Shown here one piece after another: positions 1 through 9,054 of a stretch of DNA of 64,000 nt. The stretch spans positions 81,026 to 145,025 of the forward strand of contig CAJJBH010000022.1 in NCBI GenBank assembly GCA_905182355.1, in the 5' to 3' direction. The stretch is from an uncultured Paracoccaceae bacterium. GTDB lineage: Bacteria > Pseudomonadota > Alphaproteobacteria > Rhodobacterales > Rhodobacteraceae. A program made the position numbers and the translations under genes. Within the stretch, counting starts at the first letter, position 1; each line of letters starts with the position of its first letter. The notes beneath the pieces were generated by a model. The model searched no databases, was not told where the DNA came from, and saw only the letters and a program-made list of their open reading frames with translations.

Positions 1-533
1 AGCTGGCGGAAGAAGCATGGGCTGGCGACATCATCGGGATCCCCAACCACGGCCAATTGCGCATTGGTGATACGTTGACCGAAGGTGAAGAGATACGCGT
101 GACTGGCATTCCATCTTTTGCGCCTGAATTGCTTCAAGGGGTTCGCGCAGGCGATCCGTTGAAGTCTAAGCACCTCGAAAAGGCATTGATGCAATTTGCG
201 GAAGAAGGCGCTGCCAAAGTGTTCAAACCTTCAATCGGCGCAGGCTTTGTAGTGGGTGTTGTGGGGCAATTGCAATTTGAGGTCCTAGCCAGCCGGATCG
301 AGCTGGAATACGGTCTGCCCGTTCGGTTCGAGCAATCCCAATTCACATCCGCCCGTTGGGTGAATGGCGACAAAAAAGCCGTCGATGATTTTATCGAAAA
401 GAACAAACTTCATATATCGCATGACCATGATGGCGACGTTGTTTACCTTACGCGTTTGCAGTGGGACATTGATCGTGTTGAACGCGATTATCCCGATGTG
501 CGCCTTACCGCGACAAAGGAAATGATGATCTAA
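1..533 (+). CDS. prfC: Peptide chain release factor 3, C-terminal part
   Basis: The frame is open from base 3, so the gene begins before the window; about 176 C-terminal residues are present. RF3 is a cytosolic translational GTPase that removes RF1/RF2 from the ribosome after peptide release. The segment AGDIIGIPNHGQLRIGDTLTEGE is the domain-2 beta-barrel, and the part around VVGVVGQLQFEVLASRIELEYG is the RF3-specific domain III. The GTPase G domain lies outside the window. The stop is followed four bases later by the glycosyltransferase start. Confidence 0.93.
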   Translation, partial: LAEEAWAGDIIGIPNHGQLRIGDTLTEGEEIRVTGIPSFAPELLQGVRAGDPLKSKHLEKALMQFAEEGAAKVFKPSIGAGFVVGVVGQLQFEVLASRIELEYGLPVRFEQSQFTSARWVNGDKKAVDDFIEKNKLHISHDHDGDVVYLTRLQWDIDRVERDYPDVRLTATKEMMI

Positions 534-537
534 GGAC

Positions 538-1553
538 ATGAATGTGCGGGACAAATCAAAACAAAATGACCCGCACGACAAAACCACGTACTTGCCGAAC
601 CAGCCTCTTCCATCTGTTCCCAAGACGCTGAGCTGGGGCGTTGTCAGCACCATCAAAGCCCCTATCGAGCATATAGAACGCTTTGCAGCATGGCATTTGG
701 TCGCGGGTGCCCACCACATTCATATCCACCTTGATGTGCCTGATACACGTATCTCGGAACGGCTTGCCCATCCACAGATCACCTATACCCAATGTGATGA
801 TGCCTATTGGGCAAAGGCCCCAGAAAAAGCGCATCAAACGCATCAATTGCGCCAAGCCTACAACGCAACGCGCAGCTATCGGGCCAGCAATATGGATTGG
901 CTTGCCTACATAGATGTCGACGAATTCCTGTTAACAAAAATTACCCTGGCTGAACAACTGGCGGCGGCGCAACATGACGCCGCATTTGTTCGCATTCACC
1001 CTGTCGAACTGATGGCACACGACACCGATCCCTTCAATGAAACTGCTTACTTCAAACGCGCCCGTAAACATGCCAAACAGCCGAAATCTGTTCTGGAAAC
1101 CATTTACCCAACCTTTGGGGCATATGTACCTGAAGGGTTCATTTCTTACGCTGGTGGAAAAAACATCACTAGGACAGGCATTCCAGATGCGCGTATCGGC
1201 ATCCACGCCACGATGCATATGGGTGTGCGGCTTTCAAATGGGCAACACATAGACGGCATCGCAATCGGCCATGCACACGCCCCCGATTGGGCAACCTTCA
1301 AGGCCCATTTCGATTATCGAATATCGAAAGGATCTTAACGTAAAAAATCCAGCGAAAGCAGCCGATTGAACGACGTGTTGTCCCTTATTGTAAAAGAAGA
1401 GGGGGAAATAGGTTTACGCCAATTCTTTGATGAAATGTGTAAGGCATCACCTGAACGTCTTGACCTTTTACGCTCCCATGACATGCTAATTGAGTGGAGG
1501 CTGGACCTAGACCAAAAAAAGTCAGGCACCACTTTGGCAAGCTGGAGGATTAG
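538..1553 (+). pseudogene. Family 2 glycosyltransferase, broken by a nonsense codon and a frameshift
   Basis: The first 266 codons match the downstream paralogue (1556-2479) throughout, including a YIDVDEF segment holding the metal-binding DxD motif. The frame stops at TAA 1336-1338, exactly where the paralogue reads Tyr (KGSYR). The same frame then continues with the paralogue's C-terminal region (LSLIVKEEGEIGLRQFFDE...). A second lesion follows: the A run at 1514-1520 has seven bases, and one more would restore the frame to end ...VRHHFGKLED at TAG 1551-1553, two bases before the next ATG. The truncated 266-aa product lacks the C-terminal helical part. A GTG at 544 has better Shine-Dalgarno spacing than the ATG at 538. 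Loss of function is inferred. Confidence 0.8.
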
Positions 1554-1555
1554 AT

Positions 1556-2479
1556 ATGTTGCGATGGGGACTAGTGGCCACAATTCTTGCGCCAACACCT
1601 GATATCCTGCGATTTGCAGCCTTTCATTTAGACGCAGGTGCACATCGGCTTTATATTTACTTAGATGATCCAAATGCAGACGCTTATGGACCGCTTAAAG
1701 CCCATCCAAAAATTCGTGTTCAAAAGTGTGATGATGCATATTGGCTGAAAATTGGTGGTAAACGCCCTGCCAAACATCAGGTTCGTCAAAGTAAAAACGC
1801 CACCCATGCCTACCACCGTAAGACGGAAATTGATTGGTTGATCCACATGGACGTGGACGAATTCATCGTTTGTGATCAGGATGTTGGAACAGTTCTATAT
1901 GATTTGGCCGACAACAAGCTTTGCGCACGGCTGCGCCCAATGGAGCAATTGGTAGGCTCGGGCAACGCGTTTAAGGCGTTCATACCGAACGGGCCAAACC
2001 GCATTCCAACTGTCCAAGAAATTTACCCTGAATTTGGTAAATACGTCAAAGGCGGCTTTCTAAGCCATATTGCTGGAAAATTGTTTGTACGCACCGATCA
2101 AGAGAACATGAACCTTCGTATCCACAACGTGTTTGAGGGAGATCTCAGCAACCCGCAACAGGTTAACCTTACCAACATAGATCTTGCCCATTGTCATGCC
2201 AAACCATGGAAAGAATGGCTGGAATCCTTCAACTATCGCTTAGACAAGGGATCTTATAGGTCTGACCTATCCCCTGCAATTGATGGCGACCTTTCTTTAC
2301 ACGACTTGTTTCGCAACCTTCTGGACACCGAAGGTGACGCAGGTCTAAAGCGGTTTTACGATGAAATTGCGATGGACAGCCCTGCCCTTCAAACACGGTT
2401 GAAAGCGCATGATCTTTTGCGCAATGCCAACCTTGATCTTGATGTAAAATTGGCGCGGCATTTTCCTGATTTCACCTGA
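1556..2479 (+). CDS. Family 2 glycosyltransferase (intact paralogue)
   Basis: This 307-residue protein resembles the Glyco_tranf_2_4 type of GT-A glycosyltransferase. LVATILAPTPDILRFAAFH forms the first strand-helix, and HMDVDEF (about residues 99-105) contains the DxD metal/nucleotide-sugar motif. There is no signal peptide or membrane segment. A GGAGG seven bases upstream supports the ATG. It is a tandem duplicate of the broken gene at 538-1553, with which it aligns end to end. Proteins of this type act in polysaccharide or LPS decoration in roseobacters, but the acceptor cannot be told from sequence. Confidence 0.82.
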   Translation: MLRWGLVATILAPTPDILRFAAFHLDAGAHRLYIYLDDPNADAYGPLKAHPKIRVQKCDDAYWLKIGGKRPAKHQVRQSKNATHAYHRKTEIDWLIHMDVDEFIVCDQDVGTVLYDLADNKLCARLRPMEQLVGSGNAFKAFIPNGPNRIPTVQEIYPEFGKYVKGGFLSHIAGKLFVRTDQENMNLRIHNVFEGDLSNPQQVNLTNIDLAHCHAKPWKEWLESFNYRLDKGSYRSDLSPAIDGDLSLHDLFRNLLDTEGDAGLKRFYDEIAMDSPALQTRLKAHDLLRNANLDLDVKLARHFPDFT

Positions 2480-2519
2480 TGGTTTGACCCGACTGTCGCT
2501 TCTTGGTATGCCCGCCGCA

Positions 2520-2564
2520 GTGTCGCGACGATGGAGTCGCCCCTAGGGCCATGAGGGCCGACAC
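2520..2564 (+). promoter_or_regulatory. Three-way-junction-like RNA structure in the helicase leader
   Basis: The sequence can fold as an outer stem GTGTC (2520-2524)/GACAC (2560-2564). It encloses a hairpin GCGAC (2525-2529)/GTCGC (2536-2540) and a second hairpin GGCC (2547-2550)/GGCC (2556-2559). It lies in the 132-bp gap before the DEAD-box helicase gene, which holds no reading frame. A regulatory role is inferred only. Confidence 0.4.
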
Positions 2565-2590
2565 AGATTGCTGCCGCGGGCGACGATATT

Positions 2591-2607
2591 GTCCGCAACA
2601 TTCGGAC
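2591..2607 (+). promoter_or_regulatory. Hairpin covering the ribosome binding site of the helicase gene
   Basis: GTCCG (2591-2595) pairs with CGGAC (2603-2607) around a seven-base loop. The only Shine-Dalgarno-like triplet (GGA, 2604-2606) before the ATG at 2612 lies inside the 3' arm, so folding would mask it. Confidence 0.4.
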
Positions 2608-2611
2608 ATAC

Positions 2612-4222
2612 ATGACAAAATTTTCTGATCTAAACCTATCTCCAAAGGTCCTCAAAGCCGTCCTTGAAGCAGGCTATGAAAGCCCAACGCCCATTCAAGC
2701 AGGCGCTATACCCCCTGCTTTGGAAGGACGTGACGTTTTGGGTATTGCCCAAACCGGCACAGGCAAAACCGCTAGTTTCACCCTTCCCCTGATCACAATG
2801 CTTGCCCGTGGGCGCGCACGTGCACGCATGCCGCGCAGCTTGGTTTTGTGCCCAACACGCGAATTGGCGGCGCAGGTGGCGGAAAACTTCGACACCTACG
2901 CCAAGCACGTCAAACTGACCAAGGCCCTACTGATTGGTGGCGTTTCGTTCAAAGAACAAGACACGCTTATCGACAAAGGCGTCGACGTTTTGATTGCGAC
3001 ACCAGGTCGTCTGCTTGACCATTTTGAACGTGGCAAACTGATCTTGAATGACGTTAAGGTTATGGTTGTGGATGAAGCAGACCGTATGCTGGATATGGGG
3101 TTCATTCCTGATATCGAACGTATCTTCGGACTTACACCTTTCACACGTCAAACCTTGTTCTTCTCAGCGACTATGGCGCCTGAAATTGAGCGTATCACCA
3201 ACACCTTCTTGTCCAACCCCGCTCGCATCGAGGTAGCCCGTCAGGCGTCTGCATCCGAGACGATTGAACAAGGCGTTGTTATGTTCAAAGGCTCTCGCAA
3301 AGATCGCGAAGCCACTGAAAAACGCAATGTGTTGCGCAAGATGATCGATGCAGAGGGTGACAAGTGCACCAACGCAATCATCTTTTGCAACCGCAAAGTT
3401 GATGTGGATGCCGTTGCTAAATCATTGAAAAAGCATGGGTATGATGCCGCGCCAATCCACGGAGATTTGGATCAGTCGCAACGTACAAAAACACTGGATC
3501 AGTTTCGCAACGGCGAATTGCGCTTATTGTGTGCCTCAGATGTTGCCGCACGCGGCTTGGATGTTCCATCCGTCAGCCACGTCTTCAACTTCGACGTCCC
3601 GAGCCACGCTGAGGACTATGTGCATCGCATTGGTCGTACGGGCCGCGCGGGTCGTGAAGGCAAGGCCATGATGATCTGCGTTCCACGTGACGAAAAGAAT
3701 TTCGAAGACATCGAACGTTTGTTGCAAAAGCCAATTCCACGCCTTGAAAACCCGTTAGCGAATGATGCACCTGCCCCAAAGGAAGCTAAACGGGATGCTG
3801 CACCAAAAGAAACGAAAGTGGACAGTGCAAAAAAGCCGAAAGAAGATAAACCAAAGCGCACACGTAATCGCACGCGCAAGACTGATGTAGCACAAGAAAC
3901 AACTCCAGCTCCGTTATCCGAAGTTGTGGCTGACGTAGCTACAACTTCAGCGGCCGAAGCTTCTGAAGTTTCCAATGATGTTGTCACCAAGGTTCAAGAA
4001 ACCGTGGCAAGCGTAACAGAAGCGGTGTCTAGCGAACCAACACCTGTTGCACCGGATGCCAAACCAAACCGCACACCCGGCGGACGTGGTCGCAATAACG
4101 ATCGTAACAAAAACGACCGTGGTAATGACGGCAACAATGATCGTGGAGCAAAGGTTGCTGGCTTGGGCGAGCACACACCAACCTTTATCGAAAAAAGCTT
4201 TGCAGAGCGTTACGACAGCTAA
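2612..4222 (+). CDS. DEAD-box ATP-dependent RNA helicase (RhlE-like)
   Basis: This 536-residue cytosolic RNA helicase would unwind structured RNA in ribosome assembly or mRNA decay. It has an N-terminal Q motif region (FSDLNLSP), Walker A AQTGTGKT (about 46-53), DEAD (154-157), an SAT motif in FFSATMAP, and motif VI HRIGRTGRAGRE. A basic, low-complexity C-terminal tail of about 160 residues (KPKRTRNRTRK, then an Asn/Arg/Gly-rich stretch) probably binds RNA. The gene converges on RNase J and shares a bidirectional terminator with it. Its leader is highly structured and its Shine-Dalgarno is masked, so post-transcriptional or cold control is plausible but not shown. Confidence 0.93.
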   Translation: MTKFSDLNLSPKVLKAVLEAGYESPTPIQAGAIPPALEGRDVLGIAQTGTGKTASFTLPLITMLARGRARARMPRSLVLCPTRELAAQVAENFDTYAKHVKLTKALLIGGVSFKEQDTLIDKGVDVLIATPGRLLDHFERGKLILNDVKVMVVDEADRMLDMGFIPDIERIFGLTPFTRQTLFFSATMAPEIERITNTFLSNPARIEVARQASASETIEQGVVMFKGSRKDREATEKRNVLRKMIDAEGDKCTNAIIFCNRKVDVDAVAKSLKKHGYDAAPIHGDLDQSQRTKTLDQFRNGELRLLCASDVAARGLDVPSVSHVFNFDVPSHAEDYVHRIGRTGRAGREGKAMMICVPRDEKNFEDIERLLQKPIPRLENPLANDAPAPKEAKRDAAPKETKVDSAKKPKEDKPKRTRNRTRKTDVAQETTPAPLSEVVADVATTSAAEASEVSNDVVTKVQETVASVTEAVSSEPTPVAPDAKPNRTPGGRGRNNDRNKNDRGNDGNNDRGAKVAGLGEHTPTFIEKSFAERYDS

Positions 4223-4251
4223 AAAAACTTAGCTTGTCTAAGTTATAAATC

Positions 4252-4288
4252 AAAAAACGCGACGCATTTACAAGGCGTCGCGTTTTTT
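4252..4288. terminator. Bidirectional intrinsic terminator between helicase gene and rnj
   Basis: The perfect stem ACGCGACGC (4257-4265)/GCGTCGCGT (4275-4283) is flanked by A6 on the left and T6 on the right. It therefore gives a U-tract on either strand and serves both convergent genes. Confidence 0.88.
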
Positions 4289-4302
4289 ATTTCTGCGGTG
4301 TA

Positions 4303-4340
4303 GATAGGGCGAAGGTCGCTAATGTTACCCTCGCCCTATC
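4303..4340. repeat. Inverted repeat downstream of rnj
   Basis: A perfect 10-bp inverted repeat, GATAGGGCGA (4303-4312) and TCGCCCTATC (4331-4340), has an 18-base loop. No T run follows on either side. It may protect the 3' end or act as an accessory stem before the terminator at 4252-4288. Confidence 0.5.
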
Positions 4341-4348
4341 CAACAAAT

Positions 4349-6016
4349 TTAGCTTAGTCGGCTTACAACAACTGTGACCTCAGGTTTCTTACCAACTTCG
4401 TTCTGGCCAGTTTGACGCACAATTTTACGCAATGCTTCATTCAACTTTGCATCATCACGCAGGGTTTTAGGATTCGCACGGCCCAAAAACTGGCTTAGAT
4501 CTGCTTCCAAAACTTCGGTCAACTCGGCGTTTGATGACCCAGTTTTGGACAAGCCCATCACTTCGCACCACGGATCACCCAAAGGCTCATCGTCTTCGTC
4601 CATGATCAAGGTCACAACGACATGGCCGTTCAGTGCCATACGGATACGATCCCGCACAACACCGTCCAACGCACCAATCTGAACCGAACCATCCAAATAG
4701 GTCCGGCCCGTTTCGATGTATTCAACAACCTTTGGCTTGTTACCACTAAGATCGATCATCATCCCGTTCACAGCCAAGATACTGGCGATCCCTTTGGCTT
4801 CACCCAATTTCGCGTGCTCGCGCAAATGACGATGCTCACCGTGCATTGGGATCAGGATTTGCGGTTTAACAATGTCATGCATCCGCTCAATATCAGGGCG
4901 ATTGGCGTGGCCAGATACGTGGTAATGGCCGGAGCTTTCATCAACAACATCTACGCCTTTTTCGGAAAACGCATTCATAATCTGAATGACGCCTTTTTCG
5001 TTGCCCGGGATGGTTTTGGAGGAGAACAAGAAGGTGTCTCCTTCTTTCATCGTCAGACCCATATATTTGCCACGGGCAAGCTGTGCAGATGCAGCGCGGC
5101 GTTCGCCTTGCGATCCCGTCACCAACAGCATTACGTTTTCACGCGGCAAAGATTTAGCATCTTCTGGGCTAATCACTGGTGGGAAGTCTTTAAGAACCCC
5201 AGTTTCAATCGACGCTTCGACCATGCGGCGCATAGCACGACCCAACAGAACGATCGAACGACCAGCGCGTTCACCCGCCTGCGCCAGTGTTTTTACACGT
5301 GCAACGTTAGAAGCAAATGTGGTTGCAACAACCATTCCAGAGGCGGCAGACACCATCTTTTCAATCTCTGGACCAACTGTGATCTCTGATTGACCAGCGT
5401 TGGGTGAAAACACGTTGGTACTGTCACAAACAAGCGCCTTAACGCCGTCTTTGCAAACATCAGCCCACAATTCAGGATCAAACGCTTCACCCACAATTGG
5501 GGTTTCGTCCAATTTGAAATCGCCAGTGTGCACAATTCGACCCGCAGGTGTGTCGATAATCATCGCACCACTTTCAGGGATTGAGTGTGCAATTGGCAAA
5601 AAGCCCACCTTAAACGGTCCAAAATCACGCTGTTCAGGCCATGCACCCATCACGGTGACGGATTCGTGTGGATGGCCATATTCCGACATCTTGCGACGTG
5701 CGATGTTTGCTGTGAAGGCACGCGCGTAAATTGGCGCTTGAAGGCGGCCAAAGGTGTGCGAAATGGCGCCCACGTGGTCTTCGTGTGCGTGGGTCACAAA
5801 GACGGCTTCAATGCGGTCCCTGCGTTCCTCCAACCAAGACACATCAGGTAGGATCAAATCGACCCCAGGGCTGCCATCCATATCGGGAAAGGTTACGCCA
5901 AGATCGACAACGATCAGACGCTCCTTGCCCGGTTTTCCATAGCCATATACATAGGCATTCATGCCAATTTCGCCTGCGCCGCCGAGGGGCAGATAGATTA
6001 ATCGTTCACTGCTCAT
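4349..6016 (-). CDS. rnj: Ribonuclease J
   Basis: This 555-residue metallo-beta-lactamase/beta-CASP nuclease has 5'-to-3' exo- and endonuclease activity in mRNA decay and rRNA processing. The zinc motif THAHEDH is at about residues 75-81. Further metal ligands are in HTGDFKLDE, the beta-CASP part carries VTGSQGE and VSGHANR, and LIPMHGEHRH lies near the C-terminal domain. It starts four bases after coaX and ends the long nuo-birA-coaX-rnj unit. The alphaproteobacterial RNase J is usually found just here. Confidence 0.94.
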   Translation of the reverse strand: MSSERLIYLPLGGAGEIGMNAYVYGYGKPGKERLIVVDLGVTFPDMDGSPGVDLILPDVSWLEERRDRIEAVFVTHAHEDHVGAISHTFGRLQAPIYARAFTANIARRKMSEYGHPHESVTVMGAWPEQRDFGPFKVGFLPIAHSIPESGAMIIDTPAGRIVHTGDFKLDETPIVGEAFDPELWADVCKDGVKALVCDSTNVFSPNAGQSEITVGPEIEKMVSAASGMVVATTFASNVARVKTLAQAGERAGRSIVLLGRAMRRMVEASIETGVLKDFPPVISPEDAKSLPRENVMLLVTGSQGERRAASAQLARGKYMGLTMKEGDTFLFSSKTIPGNEKGVIQIMNAFSEKGVDVVDESSGHYHVSGHANRPDIERMHDIVKPQILIPMHGEHRHLREHAKLGEAKGIASILAVNGMMIDLSGNKPKVVEYIETGRTYLDGSVQIGALDGVVRDRIRMALNGHVVVTLIMDEDDEPLGDPWCEVMGLSKTGSSNAELTEVLEADLSQFLGRANPKTLRDDAKLNEALRKIVRQTGQNEVGKKPEVTVVVSRLS

Positions 6017-6020
6017 GAGA

Positions 6021-6794
6021 TCAGTTATTTTCCTTGTTGTAGCGATGAATCACGGTCAATCCGTGCATCGTTAAATCATCTTGAAAGTCGTCAAACAGCT
6101 TTTCTGTTTGCTGAAACAAAGGGGCCAGCCCCCCTGTGGAAATCACGCGCATGTCACGGGCGCGTTCCGCCTTAATGCGGGCACATATCTCACGCACCAG
6201 ACCGACGTAACCCCAAAATACACCTGATTGCATACAGGCCACAGTATTGGTGCCAACAACGGACCGGGGTTTGGAAATATCGACATGTGGTAACGCAGCT
6301 GCTGCTTGATGTAGCGCTTCAAGGCTAAGGTTCACGCCAGGCGCAATAACACCGCCAACGTATGCACCGTCTGTATCAACAACGTCAAAAGTTGTTGCAG
6401 TGCCAAAATCCACCATAATCAGATCGCCGCCATAAAGGTCAAAACCTGCGACAGTATTGACCAAACGGTCGGGTCCAACGGCGGTTCCCGCGTCAACGCG
6501 AACCTCAACAGGCAACAGGCAATCAGCCTTTCCAACAACGATAGGTCGGGTTTTAAAATAACGGTCAGCCAGTATCCGAAGGTTGAAAACAACACGTGGC
6601 ACAGTCGACGACACTATGACGTCCGTAACCGTGACTTCAATCTTCTGAAATTCCATAAGCGTGCGAAGCCAGACGTAATACTGATCGGCCGTCCGCTTCC
6701 AATCCGTTGCTGTGCGCCAAGTTCCGATAAACCGCTCCCCATCCCAGATTGAGAAGACCGTATTGGTATTACCACAGTCGATTGCCAGCAGCAT
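6021..6794 (-). CDS. coaX: Type III pantothenate kinase
   Basis: CoaX (257 residues) phosphorylates pantothenate in the first committed step of coenzyme A synthesis. The ASKHA-fold nucleotide motif is at the N-terminus (LLAIDCGNTNT). GPDRLVNTVAG is the pantothenate-binding motif, and MVDFGTATTFD is the second phosphate-binding loop. The length is normal for the family. It sits 16 bases after birA and 4 bases before rnj, so it is probably co-transcribed with them. Confidence 0.94.
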   Translation of the reverse strand: MLLAIDCGNTNTVFSIWDGERFIGTWRTATDWKRTADQYYVWLRTLMEFQKIEVTVTDVIVSSTVPRVVFNLRILADRYFKTRPIVVGKADCLLPVEVRVDAGTAVGPDRLVNTVAGFDLYGGDLIMVDFGTATTFDVVDTDGAYVGGVIAPGVNLSLEALHQAAAALPHVDISKPRSVVGTNTVACMQSGVFWGYVGLVREICARIKAERARDMRVISTGGLAPLFQQTEKLFDDFQDDLTMHGLTVIHRYNKENN

Positions 6795-6810
6795 GAGGCA
6801 GCTCCGCTCT

Positions 6811-7575
6811 TTAAAAGTATACGTCCGCTGCCGGAATGGCGACGCGGCCTTGGGGTGTCTCTAAAACAAGTTGCCCTACTTCGTCCACCTCGCGAAATGT
6901 ACCGACCCATTCATCACGGGCCGTTCTGGCAGTTATAACTTCGCCAAGTCGGGCTGCATGTGCCATCCATGCTGTGCGGATTGGGGCAAATCCATAGGTT
7001 TGGAACTGATCTTCGTAACGGGCAAATGCATTGGCCAGCAGATCAAGAAATACTTCTGGCAAGACCGTTATTCCCAATGTGCCACACAAAGATACAGGCC
7101 TTACCGCGCCTGACTCGACCTGCTCAGCACTTGGCGCAGCAACAAGGTTCACACCAATTCCAATTGCTAGATGGGTCATACCACCACTCAGCCCAGCACT
7201 TTCAAGTAAGATCCCTGCAACCTTGCCACCGCGTAGTAAAACGTCGTTGGGCCATTTCAACGCAAAAGCCGTTTCTTGGCCTGTCGCCGCAACAAACGCA
7301 TCACGCAACGCAAGTGCGGCCACAAAAGAACGAAGGCCAGCGTCGGCCGGTGCCCCAGAAACGGGCAAAACCAAAGTTGCGGCGAAATTACCAGCAGGCA
7401 TAACCCATGCACGCCCACGACGACCACGTGCTGCGGTTTGGGTATGGGCCAAAATCCATTCAGGTCCAGACAAGTCAGGCGCGATACGCGCTGCCTCACT
7501 TAAAGTGGAATCAACCGTATCCAACACACGGCGACCGTACCCGTCCGGCCAGCCGCTCATGCGTTCACTTTGCAA
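6811..7575 (-). CDS. birA: Biotin--[acetyl-CoA-carboxylase] ligase
   Basis: The protein charges biotin-dependent carboxylases; a client, MccA, is encoded at 28.6-30.5 kb. ARGRRGRAW is the biotinyl-AMP loop, and LKWPNDVLL with KVAGILLE completes the ligase site. There is no N-terminal winged helix, so it is the monofunctional class with no repressor role. The TTG at 7575 has GGGGAAAG at good spacing (254 aa). An ATG at 7560 (249 aa) is an alternative. It follows nuoN by 24 bases. Confidence 0.92.
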   Translation of the reverse strand: MQSERMSGWPDGYGRRVLDTVDSTLSEAARIAPDLSGPEWILAHTQTAARGRRGRAWVMPAGNFAATLVLPVSGAPADAGLRSFVAALALRDAFVAATGQETAFALKWPNDVLLRGGKVAGILLESAGLSGGMTHLAIGIGVNLVAAPSAEQVESGAVRPVSLCGTLGITVLPEVFLDLLANAFARYEDQFQTYGFAPIRTAWMAHAARLGEVITARTARDEWVGTFREVDEVGQLVLETPQGRVAIPAADVYF

Positions 7576-7599
7576 AATAAACTTTCCCCGAAGGGTCGT

Positions 7600-9039
7600 T
7601 TAATTAACAAGCGTCGCTGCTGCTGCGGTTGCTGCCGCTTCAACACCAAACATATTAATAATTCCAAACACCATGATTGCAGCTGAAGCCATCAAGAACC
7701 CCCATAGAATGGGTGATTTGTTCACGTCAAGGCCATCAGCCTGCTCTTCACCAAAGTACATGTAGAAAACGATCCGTAGGTAGTAGAACGCACCAATAAC
7801 AGACGCGATTACACCTGCAATTGCCAACCATGCCAATCCGGCGTCATAGGCTGCACGCAATACATACAATTTGCCAAAGAAGCCCAACATTGGTGGAACA
7901 CCAGCCAGCGAGAACAACAAGACCAACATCGCAAATGCGCGGCCAGGCTGTGCAATGGCGTACATATTTAGTGATGCAATATCAGTGACGGGTTGGCCGT
8001 CTTTTTCCATCAATAGGATAAAGGCGAATGTCCCAATGTTCATGGTGATGTAGATCGCCATATAAACAAGCATTGCCTCAACGCCCAAAACGGTACCTGC
8101 CGCAAGGCCCATCAAAGCATACCCCATATGGGCAATAGACGAATACGCCATCAAGCGTTTGATATTTGTTTGACCAATCGCGGCAACTGCACCTAGGAAC
8201 ATCGACAGCAACGACAATAGGGCGACAATTTGCTGCCAATCAGCAACTGCGCCACCAAATGCATCATGCATTACACGTGCGAACAGACACATGGCAGCCA
8301 TCTTAGGAGCCGTGGCAAAGAAGGCCGTAACTGGTGTTGGCGCACCTTCATAAACGTCAGGCGTCCACATGTGGAACGGTACAGCCGACACCTTAAAGGC
8401 AAGGCCTGAGATCAAGAAGATTAGACCAAACAATAAACCAAGCGACACTTCGCCGTGCACAGCTGTTTGGATAATACCTGAGAACACCGTTGTACCGGCA
8501 TATCCGTAAACAAGCGACGCGCCATAAAGCAACAAGCCGGAGGACAACGCCCCCAATACAAAGTACTTCAGGCCAGCTTCAGTCGATTTAACGCTGTCAC
8601 GGCGCAAGGATGCAACGACATACAAAGCCAATGATTGCAGTTCCAACCCCATGTAAAGCGACATTAGATCACCCGCACTGACCATCATCATCATGCCAAC
8701 AGCACTTAGGGCGATCAAAATCGGGTACTCAAACCGCAGCAAACCACGTGTGCGCATGTAACCTTCGCCCATGATCAAAACAGCGGCTGCAGACAGCAAC
8801 ACAACTACCTTTGAAAAACGGGCAAACCCATCATCTACGAACATGCCGTTAAAGGCTACGTTTGTGCCCTCGCCCGACAGCCCAATCCATGCGGCCAAAA
8901 CAATCATTACTGCGCTGGTCATCCAGACCAAGGTCGAGGCAACCCCATCTTTACCAGTGTAGACCCCGCCAAGCAGAGCGAAGATCGCAAACAGCGACAA
9001 CAGGATTTCTGGCAGAATGATGCTAAGATCAGCGGACAT
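7600..9039 (-). CDS. nuoN: NADH-quinone oxidoreductase subunit N
   Basis: NuoN (479 residues) is an antiporter-like proton-pumping subunit of complex I in the inner membrane, with about 14 hydrophobic segments. The proton-channel lysine/glutamate region is visible in [14 protein letters not shown] and in the Lys of [20 protein letters not shown]. The broken-helix motif region [13 protein letters not shown] is conserved. It is the last nuo gene and is followed closely by birA. Confidence 0.95.
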   Translation of the reverse strand: MSADLSIILPEILLSLFAIFALLGGVYTGKDGVASTLVWMTSAVMIVLAAWIGLSGEGTNVAFNGMFVDDGFARFSKVVVLLSAAAVLIMGEGYMRTRGLLRFEYPILIALSAVGMMMMVSAGDLMSLYMGLELQSLALYVVASLRRDSVKSTEAGLKYFVLGALSSGLLLYGASLVYGYAGTTVFSGIIQTAVHGEVSLGLLFGLIFLISGLAFKVSAVPFHMWTPDVYEGAPTPVTAFFATAPKMAAMCLFARVMHDAFGGAVADWQQIVALLSLLSMFLGAVAAIGQTNIKRLMAYSSIAHMGYALMGLAAGTVLGVEAMLVYMAIYITMNIGTFAFILLMEKDGQPVTDIASLNMYAIAQPGRAFAMLVLLFSLAGVPPMLGFFGKLYVLRAAYDAGLAWLAIAGVIASVIGAFYYLRIVFYMYFGEEQADGLDVNKSPILWGFLMASAAIMVFGIINMFGVEAAATAAAATLVN

Positions 9040-9054
9040 AAGCCCTGTTCCTTC

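Noticed and set aside
2480..2611. tRNA or known riboswitch upstream of the helicase gene
   Set aside because: No cloverleaf with T-loop sequence and no recognised riboswitch core; the helices seen do not fit a known class.
4622..5389. 255-codon plus-strand open frame
   Set aside because: It lies entirely antisense to rnj, which has full catalytic motifs; no Shine-Dalgarno and an unnatural His/Asn-rich composition mark it as a shadow.
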